In this document: in pieces, positions 17,049-25,644 of the stretch | Numbering within the stretch: the stretch's first letter is position 1 | How the letters are laid out: each line of letters begins with the position of its first letter | Program-made: the position numbers and the translations under genes | Notes under the pieces: model-generated | The model's database searches: none | The model's input: only the letters and a program-made list of their open reading frames with translations | Told to the model about the DNA's origin: nothing | NCBI RefSeq assembly: GCF_003696215.1 | Contig: NZ_RFFG01000010.1 | Coordinates: 62,001 to 126,000, forward strand | DNA: 64,000 nucleotides | Source: Actinomadura harenae | GTDB taxonomy: Bacteria > Actinomycetota > Actinomycetes > Streptosporangiales > Streptosporangiaceae | Direction of reading: 5' to 3'

Positions 17049-18014
17049 GTGAATGGCATGCAGATCGGCGAGCTCGCCCGCCGGGCGGGTGTGACGACCA
17101 AAGCGGTGCGCTACTACGAATCGCTGGGCTTGCTCGTGCCCGGGCGGCTGGCCAACGGCTACCGGTACTACAGCGAGCACGACGTTCGACTCACGCAGGA
17201 GATCCGGGCACTCGCCAGGCTCGGAATCCCCGTTGAGCGCACCCGTCCGTTCTTGGAGTGCCTCACGGCGGGCCACCGGCATGCCGACGACTGTCCGGCT
17301 TCGCTGGCCGGATACCGGGACGCGATCGACGAGCTCACCCAGCGGATCGACGGACTCACCGCCCGCCGGGCGGTACTGGTCGCGCACCTGCACCAGGCCG
17401 CCAACCGTGGCAGCCGCCTTTCACCGACCGACGAAGGAGCTGACCTGATGTCCGACTACCTGAACCTGCCCGCCGACCTGCCTGTCCCCGAGGACGACGG
17501 CGCGGCCGCCCATCTGCCCGGCGCGAAGGTCCCGCACCTGGAACTCCAGGGCACCGGTGGTGGCTCCGTCCGTCTCGAGGCGCTCGGCGCGGGCCGCACG
17601 GTGGTCTACATCTACCCGCTCACCGGGCGTCCGGGCGTGGACGTGCCCGACGGCTGGGACTCGATCCCCGGGGCGCGCGGCTGCACCCCGGAGGCCTGTG
17701 GCTTCCGCGATCACTATCAGGACCTTCTCGCTGCCGGCGCGGACGGCGTGTTCGGCCTGTCGAGCCAGGAGACCGACTATCAGCGTGAGGTCGTCGAGCG
17801 GCTTCACCTGCCGTTCCAGATGCTCTCCGATCCTGGACGCAGCCTGGCCCGGGAGCTCGCTCTTCCCACGTTCGAGGCCGCCGGGCAGACGCTCTACACA
17901 CGGCTGACCTTGATCATCCGCGACGGTGTCGTCGAGCACGTCTTCTATCCGATCTTCCCTCCGAGCGAGCACGCCGGGCAGGTCCTCGCCTGGTTGAGGA
18001 GCAACCCCCTGTAA
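17049..18014 (+). CDS. MerR regulator fused to a BCP/PrxQ-type peroxiredoxin
   Basis: 321 residues in one frame. Residues 1-120 are a MerR winged helix (IGELARRAGVTTKAVRYYESLGLL) with its coiled-coil dimer helix. Residues about 140-321 are a thioredoxin-fold peroxiredoxin with C212 and C217 in GARGCTPEACGF, the five-residue spacing of the peroxidatic and resolving cysteines in BCP/PrxQ enzymes. The fusion suggests a peroxide sensor in which cysteine oxidation drives the DNA-binding domain, or a self-limiting peroxidase. The start is GTG 17049 (or ATG 17058); no ribosome site is present, fitting a leaderless message. The enzyme or sensor balance is unknown. Confidence 0.85.
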   Translation: MNGMQIGELARRAGVTTKAVRYYESLGLLVPGRLANGYRYYSEHDVRLTQEIRALARLGIPVERTRPFLECLTAGHRHADDCPASLAGYRDAIDELTQRIDGLTARRAVLVAHLHQAANRGSRLSPTDEGADLMSDYLNLPADLPVPEDDGAAAHLPGAKVPHLELQGTGGGSVRLEALGAGRTVVYIYPLTGRPGVDVPDGWDSIPGARGCTPEACGFRDHYQDLLAAGADGVFGLSSQETDYQREVVERLHLPFQMLSDPGRSLARELALPTFEAAGQTLYTRLTLIIRDGVVEHVFYPIFPPSEHAGQVLAWLRSNPL

Positions 18015-18153
18015 GCCCGGACTTGAATCCACATCCCGCAGCACGCCGCCGACACCGTCGAGCATCGGCATGCCGCACGCGTTCACGCACTCGCCCAGAT
18101 CGCCGGACAAGCCGTCAGCCATCGGAGCCGCTCCGGTCCTGCTTCAGCTGCTC

Positions 18154-18170
18154 GTCCCTCGTGAAGGGAC
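18154..18170 (+). terminator. Possible weak hairpin
   Basis: A 6-base stem GTCCCT/AGGGAC with 5-base loop, 140 bases after the MerR-peroxiredoxin gene. It may end that transcript, but it is short. Confidence 0.25.
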
Positions 18171-18256
18171 CTGTGCGGAGGTGCGCAGTGGTTCTTGTGG
18201 GCGGCGGGGGTTGATGGCGTCCCTTCGATCGGGTCTGGGCGGTCGTCGCAGGAAAA

Positions 18257-18301
18257 TGACGTCGGGTGACGTCGGGGCGTGATTTGACGGTCAGTGCTGA
18301 C
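18257..18301. repeat. Tandem repeat and palindrome upstream of deoR
   Basis: TGACGTCGGG occurs twice head to tail (18257-18266 and 18267-18276), and GTCAG-TG-CTGAC is a palindrome at 18290-18301. CTGACATC also recurs at 18396 and 18480. These lie in the 500-base gene-free stretch before the deoR-type gene and may be regulator sites. Confidence 0.35.
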
Positions 18302-18512
18302 AGCCGTGTCGTCGGGGTTGGGGTGGGGCGGGGGTGATTTCTTACGTGGCAGTGGCCAGTGGGTGTCTGGAACGTTCCCAAGTTGACGCGGGTGCCTGAC
18401 ATCGGGAGTGGCTTGACGGAGTCTTCGCACTTCAGGGGGTGGGATGACTGATTTTGAGCAACTTCTTCCCAGGTGGTGACTGACATCACGCACGGGTGTT
18501 ACGTTCACCTGC

Positions 18513-19277
18513 GTGACATCGAGCAAGCGCCGTGCGCAGATCGTTTCGTCGGTCCGCACGAAGGGGGTGGCCTCGGTCAGGGAACTGGCCGAGAGCCTCA
18601 AGGTGAGCGAGTCGACGATCCGTCGTGATCTCGACGTGCTGGACCGCAACGGCGAGCTCGTGCGGACCTACGGCGGGGCCGCGTCCTCGCCGTCGCAGCA
18701 GGGGGCGCCGGAGATCTCCTTCGCCGCCTCGGCCGAGCGTGACAGCGAGGGCAAGGAGGCGGTGGCCCGCCGGGCCGCCGAGCTCGTCGAGGACGACATG
18801 GTCGTCGTGCTCGACATAGGCACCAGCACCCGGCTCATCGCCCGTCACCTGCGCGGCCGTCCGGTCACCGTCATCACCGCCAACCTGGCGGTGTTCGACG
18901 AACTGCGCGACGACGCCGCCGTCCGGCTGGTGCTGGTGGGCGGCGTGGTGCGGCGCAACTACCTCTCGCTCGTCGGGTCGCTCGCCGAGTCCGCGCTCCG
19001 CCAGGTCAGTGCCGACCTTGTGTTCCTCAGTTGCACCGGGGTGCGGTCCAACGGCCATGTCGTGGACGACATGGAGGTGGAGACCCAGATAAAGCGGGCG
19101 ATGATCGAGGCCGCCGACCGGGTCGTCCTGGTGGCGTCCGAGACCAAGTTCCCCGGCACCGGGTCGTTGCGCGTGTGCTCCCTCGAGCAACTCGACACGC
19201 TGGTCACGACCGCCGGTGCCGATCCTCAGACTCTCGAGCTCTGCCGGCAGGCGGGTGGAAAGGTGATCATCGCATGA
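18513..19277 (+). CDS. DeoR family transcriptional regulator
   Basis: 254 residues from a GTG at 18513. The N-terminal helix-turn-helix (VASVRELAESLKVSESTIRRDLDVLDRNG) and the sugar-phosphate-binding C-terminal domain (DIGTSTRLIARHL, LVGGVVRRNYLSLVGSLAE) are complete. DeoR proteins repress sugar operons and are relieved by a phosphorylated sugar. No ribosome site precedes the GTG and a TTACGTT box lies 7 bases upstream, so the message may be leaderless. Its stop overlaps the glycosidase ATG, so it likely controls the sugar genes that follow. Confidence 0.88.
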   Translation: MTSSKRRAQIVSSVRTKGVASVRELAESLKVSESTIRRDLDVLDRNGELVRTYGGAASSPSQQGAPEISFAASAERDSEGKEAVARRAAELVEDDMVVVLDIGTSTRLIARHLRGRPVTVITANLAVFDELRDDAAVRLVLVGGVVRRNYLSLVGSLAESALRQVSADLVFLSCTGVRSNGHVVDDMEVETQIKRAMIEAADRVVLVASETKFPGTGSLRVCSLEQLDTLVTTAGADPQTLELCRQAGGKVIIA

Positions 19278-20644
19278 AGCTGGCCATTCTCGGCGGCGGT
19301 GGGTTCCGGGTGCCGTACGTGTACCAGGCACTGTTGCGCGACCAAGGCTCGCCGCGCATCGAAGAGGTCTGGTTGCAGGACTCCGATGCCGGACGCCTGG
19401 AGGGCATGGCGGCCGTGCTCGCGACGCTCGCCGACGGCGTGGCGGACGCGCCCAAGGTGTTCACCAGCACCGGGCTCGACAAGGCCCTGGAGGGCGCGGA
19501 CTTCGTCTTCGCCGCCATCCGGGTCGGCGGGCTCGCCGGGCGGGTCTGCGACGAGCGGGTCGCGCTCGACCTGAACGTCCTCGGCCAGGAGACCACCGGC
19601 CCCGGCGGCCTGGCCTACGGGCTGCGCACGATTCCGGTGATGCTCGACATCGCGCGCCGGGTGAAGGCGCTGGCGCCGGACGCCTACGTCATCAACTTCA
19701 CCAACCCGGCCGGGATGATCACCGAGGCTATGCGGGACGTGCTCGGCGACCGCGTGATGGGGATCTGTGACACCCCGTCCGGTCTCGGCACGCGGGTGGC
19801 CGCGGCGTTCGGTCTCGACCCGGCCCGCATCCAGCTCGACTACGTGGGACTGAACCACCTCGGCTGGATGCGCCGGATCATGCACGACGGCGTCGACATC
19901 ATGCCCGCGCTGCTCGCCGACGACGACGTGCTCGGGTCGCTGGAGGAGGGCGTGGTCTTCGGCAACGAGTGGCTGCGCGACCTCGGCGTCATCCCGAACG
20001 AGTACCTGTACTACTACTACTTCAACCGGGAGGCGGTGCGGGCCACGCTGGACGCGTCGCAGACCCGCGGCGAGTACCTGGCCAAGCAGCAGTCCGCGTT
20101 CTACGAGCGGATCGCCGGCGCGTCCGGTGGCGCCGCCCTGGAGACGTGGCGTGAGACCGTGGCCGCGCGCAGCGCCAGTTACATGGCCGAGGTGAAGGGC
20201 GCGAGCGCCGGCGATGAGCTGGAGGACCACTCCGGTGTCGACCCGGTCGACCAGGGCTATGCGGGGGTCGCGCTGAGCGTGATGAACGCGATCAGCCGCA
20301 ACGAGCGCGCCCAGATGATCCTCAACGTGGGCAACGGCTCGACCGTCACGGCGCTGCCCGGTGACGCGGTCGTCGAGGTGCCAGTGATGGTCGACGCGAA
20401 CGGCGTGCACCCGCTGACGCTGACCCAGCCCGATCTTCACCAGACCGGGCTCATGCAGCAGGTCAAGGCCGTCGAGCGGCTGGTCATCAGCGCGGCGCGC
20501 AACGGCTCGCGCGCCGACGCCGCCAAGGCGTTCGCGCTGCACCCCCTGGTGGACTCCGTCTCGGTGGGGCGCCAGCTGCTGGACGGTTACATCGACCGCA
20601 TTCCCGAGGTGGCCGCGGTCTTCGCGAAGGAGCGGACGCCGTGA
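19274..20644 (+). CDS. Family 4 glycoside hydrolase (6-phospho-glycosidase type)
   Basis: 456 residues. The N-terminal NAD-binding region (KLAILGGGGFRVPYVYQAL) and the Mn2+ ligands C165 (ICDTPSG) and H195 (GLNHLGW) are those of GH4, which cleaves glycosides by an NAD- and Mn2+-dependent redox mechanism. The CD-x-P version of the motif is nearest to phospho-glucosidase members, but substrate and anomer cannot be read. It has no signal peptide, so it acts in the cytoplasm on an imported, possibly phosphorylated sugar; a PfkB kinase follows in the locus. It overlaps the genes on both sides by four bases. Confidence 0.85.
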   Translation: MKLAILGGGGFRVPYVYQALLRDQGSPRIEEVWLQDSDAGRLEGMAAVLATLADGVADAPKVFTSTGLDKALEGADFVFAAIRVGGLAGRVCDERVALDLNVLGQETTGPGGLAYGLRTIPVMLDIARRVKALAPDAYVINFTNPAGMITEAMRDVLGDRVMGICDTPSGLGTRVAAAFGLDPARIQLDYVGLNHLGWMRRIMHDGVDIMPALLADDDVLGSLEEGVVFGNEWLRDLGVIPNEYLYYYYFNREAVRATLDASQTRGEYLAKQQSAFYERIAGASGGAALETWRETVAARSASYMAEVKGASAGDELEDHSGVDPVDQGYAGVALSVMNAISRNERAQMILNVGNGSTVTALPGDAVVEVPVMVDANGVHPLTLTQPDLHQTGLMQQVKAVERLVISAARNGSRADAAKAFALHPLVDSVSVGRQLLDGYIDRIPEVAAVFAKERTP

Positions 20645-21765
20645 TCGGACGATGTCGGTCCCGCAGGCTCGGTGTGCTGGCCGCCGGGCTGGTGATGACG
20701 TTCCTGGCGGGCGTCGTCCCGGCCCAGGCCTCGCCTGGGAACGTTCCCGGGCGCCAGGACCGGGCGCGGGCGAGTGCGGCCGTGGACGCGATGATGGGCT
20801 TCTACGACCGTGAGTCGGGCCGCTGGGACGCCGACGCTCCGTGGTGGCAGTCGGGCAACGCGCTTCAGGCTCTGCTCGACTACATGGACAAGACCGGTGA
20901 CCGCCGTCTCATGGACGCGGTGAAGAACACCGTCGCCCAGCAGCGCAAGCCTCTGCCCTGGTGGCCGGAGGGCGGCGGCGAGTTCCGCGCCGACTCCACC
21001 GACGACACCGGCTGGTGGGCCCTTGCCATGGTCCGGTTGTTCGACCTCACCCGCGACCGCCGGTACCTCGACATCGCGAAGGTCGACGAGGCCTACATCC
21101 GCGAGTACTGGGACAACACCTGCGGCGGCGGCGTCTGGTGGGACATCCCCGGCAAGAGCTACAAGAACGCGATCAGCCTGGAGCTCTACTTCTCCGTGCT
21201 CGCCTCGCTCCACAACCGCATCCCCGGTGACCGCGTGTACCTGGAGCGGGCTCGCGAGGCGTGGACGTGGTTCCAGCGCAGCGGGATGATCAACGGCGAG
21301 AACCTGGTCAACGACGGTCTCGCCACGCAGTCCGGCGGGTGCGTCAACAACGGCGGGACGACCTGGACCTACAACCAGGGCGTCGTCCTCGGCGGGCTCA
21401 TTGAGCTCTACAAGGCGACCCACGACCGCTCTCTGCTGGTGGCGGCGCGGCGCATCGCCGACGCCGTCGTGAAGAGCCCTCGGCTGTCGCCGGGCGGGAT
21501 CCTGACCGAGCCGTGCGAGGCGGCCGGCACGTGCAACGCCGACCAGGCGTCGTTCAAGGGGATCTTCGCTCGGAACCTCGCCGAGCTCGACCGGGTCCTG
21601 CCCGGTCATCCCTACCGCGGCTACCTCCGCGCGCAGGCGACCTCCTTGTACACCCACGGGCGGGACGGGCACGACCGGTACGGACTGAGCTGGTCCGGGC
21701 CGTTCGATCGCACGGACATCGCCCGGCAGGAGTCGGCCGTGTCGTTGCTGGTCGCCGTCCTCTGA
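20641..21765 (+). CDS. Secreted family 76 glycoside hydrolase (alpha-1,6-mannanase type)
   Basis: 374 residues from a GTG that overlaps the upstream stop. A signal peptide covers residues 1-31 (basic MIGRCRSRRL, hydrophobic VLAAGLVMTFLAGVV, Ala-rich cleavage site). The paired catalytic aspartates D121 and D122 lie in DSTDDTGWWALAM, the hallmark of GH76. Known GH76 enzymes cut alpha-1,6-linked mannan, as in yeast mannan, GPI-type glycans and the lipomannan core of Actinobacteria. Export suggests that it releases mannose-containing fragments outside the cell for the ABC importer encoded downstream. Confidence 0.85.
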   Translation: MIGRCRSRRLGVLAAGLVMTFLAGVVPAQASPGNVPGRQDRARASAAVDAMMGFYDRESGRWDADAPWWQSGNALQALLDYMDKTGDRRLMDAVKNTVAQQRKPLPWWPEGGGEFRADSTDDTGWWALAMVRLFDLTRDRRYLDIAKVDEAYIREYWDNTCGGGVWWDIPGKSYKNAISLELYFSVLASLHNRIPGDRVYLERAREAWTWFQRSGMINGENLVNDGLATQSGGCVNNGGTTWTYNQGVVLGGLIELYKATHDRSLLVAARRIADAVVKSPRLSPGGILTEPCEAAGTCNADQASFKGIFARNLAELDRVLPGHPYRGYLRAQATSLYTHGRDGHDRYGLSWSGPFDRTDIARQESAVSLLVAVL

Positions 21766-21767
21766 CC

Positions 21768-21803
21768 CGAGTGAGATCCCGGCCCGCCCCGGGATCTCAC
21801 TCG
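21768..21803 (+). terminator. Strong hairpin terminator
   Basis: A perfect 15-base stem (CGAGTGAGATCCCGG and its complement) with a 6-base loop begins two bases after the GH76 stop, ending the deoR-GH4-GH76 unit. Confidence 0.8.
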
Positions 21804-21811
21804 ACCAGAAA

Positions 21812-21823
21812 TTGTCCTGACAT
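21812..21823 (+). promoter_or_regulatory. Putative GntR operator, copy 1
   Basis: TTGTCCTGACAT contains the palindrome TGTC-NN-GACA. The same 12 bases, in reverse complement, lie between the gntR and iol genes (30062-30073). It precedes the PfkB kinase gene by 46 bases, so it is well placed to repress the kinase/importer unit. Confidence 0.55.
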
Positions 21824-21869
21824 TCGGTCAACCTGATCACCAACCCCGACTCCCACGTGAGGAGGCATC

Positions 21870-23060
21870 ATGACAGCAGACACCCTGAACGGGACCACGC
21901 AGGCAGAGTCCGTCCGGGAGACCCCCGGGCAGGCGGTGGCCGGCCGTCCGCCCGAGCCGTCGCTCGCGGACCCGTGTTCCGAGCGCGACCTCGGCGGCGC
22001 GCTGCTGCGCCGCGCGGACGGCCAGCGTGACGCCGGGGAGGCACCCAGCCTGGACGTCTTTCTGAGCGGCCAGGTCTTCATGGACATGATCTTCACCGGG
22101 CTGCCCGGGCTGCCGCCCCCCGGCACCGAGCTGTTCACCGAGGGCCTCGGCTCGGCGCCCGGCGGCATCGCCAACATGGCGGTGGCGATGAGCAGGCTCG
22201 GCCTGCGCGTCGGCCTGGCGGCGCCGTTCGGCGACGACCTGTTCGGCTCCTACCTGTGGCGCACGCTCTCCGAGCAGGAGGGCGTCGACCTCGCCTGGTC
22301 GCGGCGGGTGGCCGAGTGGCCGACGCCCGTCACGGTCTCGCTGGCCTACGACTCCGACCGCAGCATGGTCACCTACGAGAAGCCCGTCCCGGACGGTGCC
22401 GCGGGCACGACTGCGCCGGACGCGCGGGCCTGCTTCATCGACATCGACGGTCCCGTTCCCGCCTGGGCCAAGGAGATGCGGCGCGGTGGCGCGCTGGTCT
22501 TCGCCGACCTGGGGTGGGACGCGACCGGGACCTGGTCGAGCGAGGTGCTGGACCGGCTGCGGGACGTGGACGTGTTCCTGCCGAACGCCGTCGAGGCGAT
22601 GGCCTACACGCGCACGGACTCGCCCGAGGAGGCAGCCCGCGCGCTGTCGGAGCGGGTGCCGGTGGTCGTGGTGAAGCGCGGCGGGGACGGTGCGATCGCG
22701 ATCGACTCCCGGACGGGCGAGGTCGCCGAGACCACGGCGCTTCCCGTCGAGGCGCTCGACGCGACCGGCGCGGGCGACGTCTTCGGGGCCGGGTTCATGT
22801 TCGGGACGCTGGCGGGTCTCCCGCTGCCCGAACGGCTGAAGTTCGCCAATCTCTGCGCGGGCCTGTCGGTCCGGCATCGCAGCGGGTCGCTGGGCGCGCC
22901 CTGCTGGGGTGAGATCGCCGCCTTCGGTGAGTCGGGGGAGATCCCCGAGGCCGCCCTCGAACCGTACGCCTTCGTCGTGGACTTCCTCCCCGAGGCGGCG
23001 ACCGACACCGTCGTCCGGGCCGAGCCCACGCTTCGTGCCGAGCCCGTGCAGGCGTCCTGA
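21870..23060 (+). CDS. PfkB/ribokinase family carbohydrate kinase
   Basis: 396 residues; ATG preceded by GAGGAGG. About 65 N-terminal residues are an unusual extension before the kinase fold. The kinase has the substrate-binding GGIANMAVAMSRLG and the C-terminal signature DATGAGDVFGAGF with catalytic base D303. It should phosphorylate an imported sugar or inositol-type polyol; the substrate cannot be read. It begins a second transcription unit under the putative GntR operator. The family 4 glycosidase upstream may act on its phosphorylated product. Confidence 0.82.
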   Translation: MTADTLNGTTQAESVRETPGQAVAGRPPEPSLADPCSERDLGGALLRRADGQRDAGEAPSLDVFLSGQVFMDMIFTGLPGLPPPGTELFTEGLGSAPGGIANMAVAMSRLGLRVGLAAPFGDDLFGSYLWRTLSEQEGVDLAWSRRVAEWPTPVTVSLAYDSDRSMVTYEKPVPDGAAGTTAPDARACFIDIDGPVPAWAKEMRRGGALVFADLGWDATGTWSSEVLDRLRDVDVFLPNAVEAMAYTRTDSPEEAARALSERVPVVVVKRGGDGAIAIDSRTGEVAETTALPVEALDATGAGDVFGAGFMFGTLAGLPLPERLKFANLCAGLSVRHRSGSLGAPCWGEIAAFGESGEIPEAALEPYAFVVDFLPEAATDTVVRAEPTLRAEPVQAS

Positions 23061-23080
23061 TCGGACGTCGCACACCACAG

Positions 23081-23190
23081 CACTACACAGAATCACCGCA
23101 GTACAGCAGAATCACCGCACCACAGTAGTAACAGCGCACCACAGCAGTAACGCGGCACCACGGCAGTAACGCCGCACCAAAGAACCAGAA
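23081..23190 (+). repeat. Degenerate tandem repeats in the leader of the importer gene
   Basis: Units of about 18-20 bases, centred on GCACCACAGCAGTAAC, recur three to four times, preceded by two copies of CAGAATCACCGCA. The stretch is rich in A and C and nearly free of T, so it should be unstructured in RNA. It fills most of the 157 bases between the kinase and the binding-protein gene. Confidence 0.55.
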
Positions 23191-23217
23191 CGACCAGTAC
23201 AGGAAGGAGCCGCTGAA

Positions 23218-24576
23218 ATGCCGACACGATTGACGCGGGGGGCGGTCGCGACGGCCGCGGCCCTCGCGATGACGCTCGCCACCGCCTGCGCTCCGGGCTC
23301 GTCCAACGACAAGCCCGTGGACAAGGCGCCGAACGCCATCAGCACCGACGTGGCGAAGGCCGGCGACGTCACCCTCACCGTCTGGGACCAGGAGGTCCAG
23401 GGCGGGCTGAAGCAGCAGGTCGACACGCTCAACAAGCAGTTCATGGCCAAGTACCCGAACGTGAAGATCAACCGGGTGTCGCGGTCGTTCAGCGACCTGC
23501 AGAAGACGCTGCGGCTGGCGCTGTCGGGCAGCAACCCGCCCGACGTCGTCGAGGCCAACCAGGGCTACGCCAACATGGCCCAGTACGTGAAGGCGGGGAT
23601 GCTGCTCCCGCTGGACTCCTACGACCAGGTCTACGGGTGGAAGAAGCGCTACCCCAAGGGCCTGATGGACCTGAACAGCGTCACCCCGGACGGCAAGCTC
23701 ATCGGTTCGGGCAACCTGTACGGCGTCTCGCTGAACGGTGAGATCGTCGGCCTGTACTACAACAAGGAGAAGCTCGCCAAGCTCGGCCTCCAGCCGCCCA
23801 AGACCTGGGCGGAGTTCGACCAGGCCCTCGCCACCGCCAAGAGCAAGGGCGAGCTCCCGATCGCGTTCAACAACCTGGAGAAGCTGCCCGCGATGCAGCT
23901 GTACGGCATCATCCAGGACGGCCTGACCGACAAGGAGTCGGTCCGCAAGCTGGTCTTCGGCAACGGCGGTTCCTGGACCGACGGGCCGAACGTCCAGGCC
24001 GCGCAGAAGCTCTCCGACTGGGCCAAGCAGGGCTACCTCACCAAGGACCCCAACTCCCGCAAGTGGGACGACACCCCCGTCGACTTCGCCAAGGGCCAGG
24101 GCGTGTTCATGTTCGGCGGCACCTGGTGGGCCCCCGACCTCGCCGACCGCATGAAGGACAAGGTCGGCTTCGTCCTGCCGCCGGCCGCCCAGGCCGGCCA
24201 GCCCGTCTCGACCATGGGCGGCGAGAGCCTGCCGTGGTCGATCACCGCCAAGTCCAAGCACTCCGACGTGGCGGCGGCCTACATCAACTTCATCACCTCG
24301 CCCGAGGCCATGGACGTCTCCGTCGAGACCGGGAACCTGCCCGTGCTCGCCGCGCCGACCAAGCAGCCGTCGCTGCCGCTGATGAAGGAGGTGTCGACGG
24401 CCTGGGCCGAGCTGAGCAAGAACGACGGCACGACGCCCTACAACGACTACACCAGCCCCACGTTCACCGACGGGTTCGGTGGGCCGCTGCAGGAACTGGT
24501 CGCCGGTAGGAAGTCCGCCGAGGACGTCATGAAGGCGGCGCAGGACGACGCCGCCGCAGCCCAGAAGAAGAAGTAA
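23218..24576 (+). CDS. Sugar ABC transporter substrate-binding lipoprotein
   Basis: 452 residues. A lipoprotein signal peptide ends in LATAC with the lipidated cysteine C24. The rest is a family 1 (MalE-type) solute-binding protein, with VTLTVWDQEVQGGLK near the start and AAAYINFITSPEAMDV late in the chain. It captures an oligosaccharide outside the membrane for the two permeases that follow. AGGAAGGAG precedes the ATG. As usual in actinomycetes no ATPase gene is in the cluster; a shared MsiK-type ATPase probably powers it. Confidence 0.88.
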   Translation: MPTRLTRGAVATAAALAMTLATACAPGSSNDKPVDKAPNAISTDVAKAGDVTLTVWDQEVQGGLKQQVDTLNKQFMAKYPNVKINRVSRSFSDLQKTLRLALSGSNPPDVVEANQGYANMAQYVKAGMLLPLDSYDQVYGWKKRYPKGLMDLNSVTPDGKLIGSGNLYGVSLNGEIVGLYYNKEKLAKLGLQPPKTWAEFDQALATAKSKGELPIAFNNLEKLPAMQLYGIIQDGLTDKESVRKLVFGNGGSWTDGPNVQAAQKLSDWAKQGYLTKDPNSRKWDDTPVDFAKGQGVFMFGGTWWAPDLADRMKDKVGFVLPPAAQAGQPVSTMGGESLPWSITAKSKHSDVAAAYINFITSPEAMDVSVETGNLPVLAAPTKQPSLPLMKEVSTAWAELSKNDGTTPYNDYTSPTFTDGFGGPLQELVAGRKSAEDVMKAAQDDAAAAQKKK

Positions 24577-24585
24577 CGACCGTCC

Positions 24586-24632
24586 TCGCCGCCGGGAGCG
24601 CCGGGAACAGCCGCCCGGCGCCCCGGCGGCGA
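24586..24632 (+). terminator. Long stem-loop between binding protein and permease
   Basis: A GC-rich stem of about 19 pairs with one bulge begins 10 bases after the binding-protein stop. As in other importer operons it may protect the upstream message or partly stop transcription, so that binding protein exceeds permease. Confidence 0.65.
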
Positions 24633-24669
24633 GATCGGGATAGATCGGCAGAGCCAAGGGAGTCCGCCC

Positions 24670-25644
24670 ATGACGAGCGTCGCGCGGCAGAAGACCCGCA
24701 AGACCGGGGAGAAGCCGCCCGCCATCCGCGCCGAGCGCCGGGCGGGGGGCCGGGTGAAGAGCCGTGCCCCAGGCGAGTCACGCAACATCGGCTGGCTGTA
24801 CATCCTGCCCGCGCTGCTGGTGTACGGGGCGTTCCTGCTCTGGCCGCTGGCGCGCGGCGTGCAGTTCTCGTTCTACAACTGGGACGGGCTCGGCAGCGCG
24901 ACCTGGGCCGGGCTGTCCAACTACACCACCACCTGGACCGACCCGGCGCTGCGCGGTTCGTTCGGCCACCTGCTGGTCCTGATCGTCTTCTACTCGATCC
25001 TGCCGTGCTGCATCGCGTTCGTGCTGGTGGCCGCGATGTCGCGGACGAAGATCCGCGGCATGACGTTCTTCCGCACGGTGCTGTTCCTGCCGCAGGTCAT
25101 CGCGATGGTCGCCGTGGCCGTGGCCTGGCAGTGGGTGTACTCCGCCGACGGCCCGGTCAACACCGTGCTCGGCTGGCTGCACGACGCCGGGCTGCCCGAC
25201 TGGCGGCACGGCTGGCTGGGGGACTTCACCTTCGCGCTGCCGGCCGTGGGCCTGGTCGGCACCTGGGTCGAGATCGGTCTCGCGTTCGTCCTGTTCATGG
25301 CGGGCGTGCAGCGGATCCCGCGTGAGCTGTACGAGGCCGCCCGCATGGACGGGGCCGGGCCGGTCCGCGAGTTCTTCTCGGTCACGCTGCCGGGTCTGCG
25401 GCGCGAGCTCGCGGTGGCGCTGACGCTGACCACGACCATGTCCATCCGCAACTTCGACCTCATCTACATGGCCACCGGCGGTGGCCCGGGCAACGCCACC
25501 AAGGTGCCCGCGTACGAGGTCTACAACCGCACGTTCAACACCGGCGAGGTCGGCCTCGGGTGCGCGATCGGCATCACCATGGCGGTGCTGCTGTTCGCCG
25601 TCACCGCCGCCATCGGCCGCCTGGTGGAAGGGAAGGGCGAATGA
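24670..25644 (+). CDS. Sugar ABC transporter permease (MalF type)
   Basis: 324 residues with a basic N-terminal tail and six predicted membrane segments (first WLYILPALLVYGAFLLWPLA). The cytoplasmic EAA loop, EAARMDGAGPVREFFSVTLPG, docks the ATPase. Forms the channel with the next gene product. It follows the stem-loop after the binding-protein gene and overlaps the start of the second permease by four bases (ATGA). Confidence 0.88.
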   Translation: MTSVARQKTRKTGEKPPAIRAERRAGGRVKSRAPGESRNIGWLYILPALLVYGAFLLWPLARGVQFSFYNWDGLGSATWAGLSNYTTTWTDPALRGSFGHLLVLIVFYSILPCCIAFVLVAAMSRTKIRGMTFFRTVLFLPQVIAMVAVAVAWQWVYSADGPVNTVLGWLHDAGLPDWRHGWLGDFTFALPAVGLVGTWVEIGLAFVLFMAGVQRIPRELYEAARMDGAGPVREFFSVTLPGLRRELAVALTLTTTMSIRNFDLIYMATGGGPGNATKVPAYEVYNRTFNTGEVGLGCAIGITMAVLLFAVTAAIGRLVEGKGE

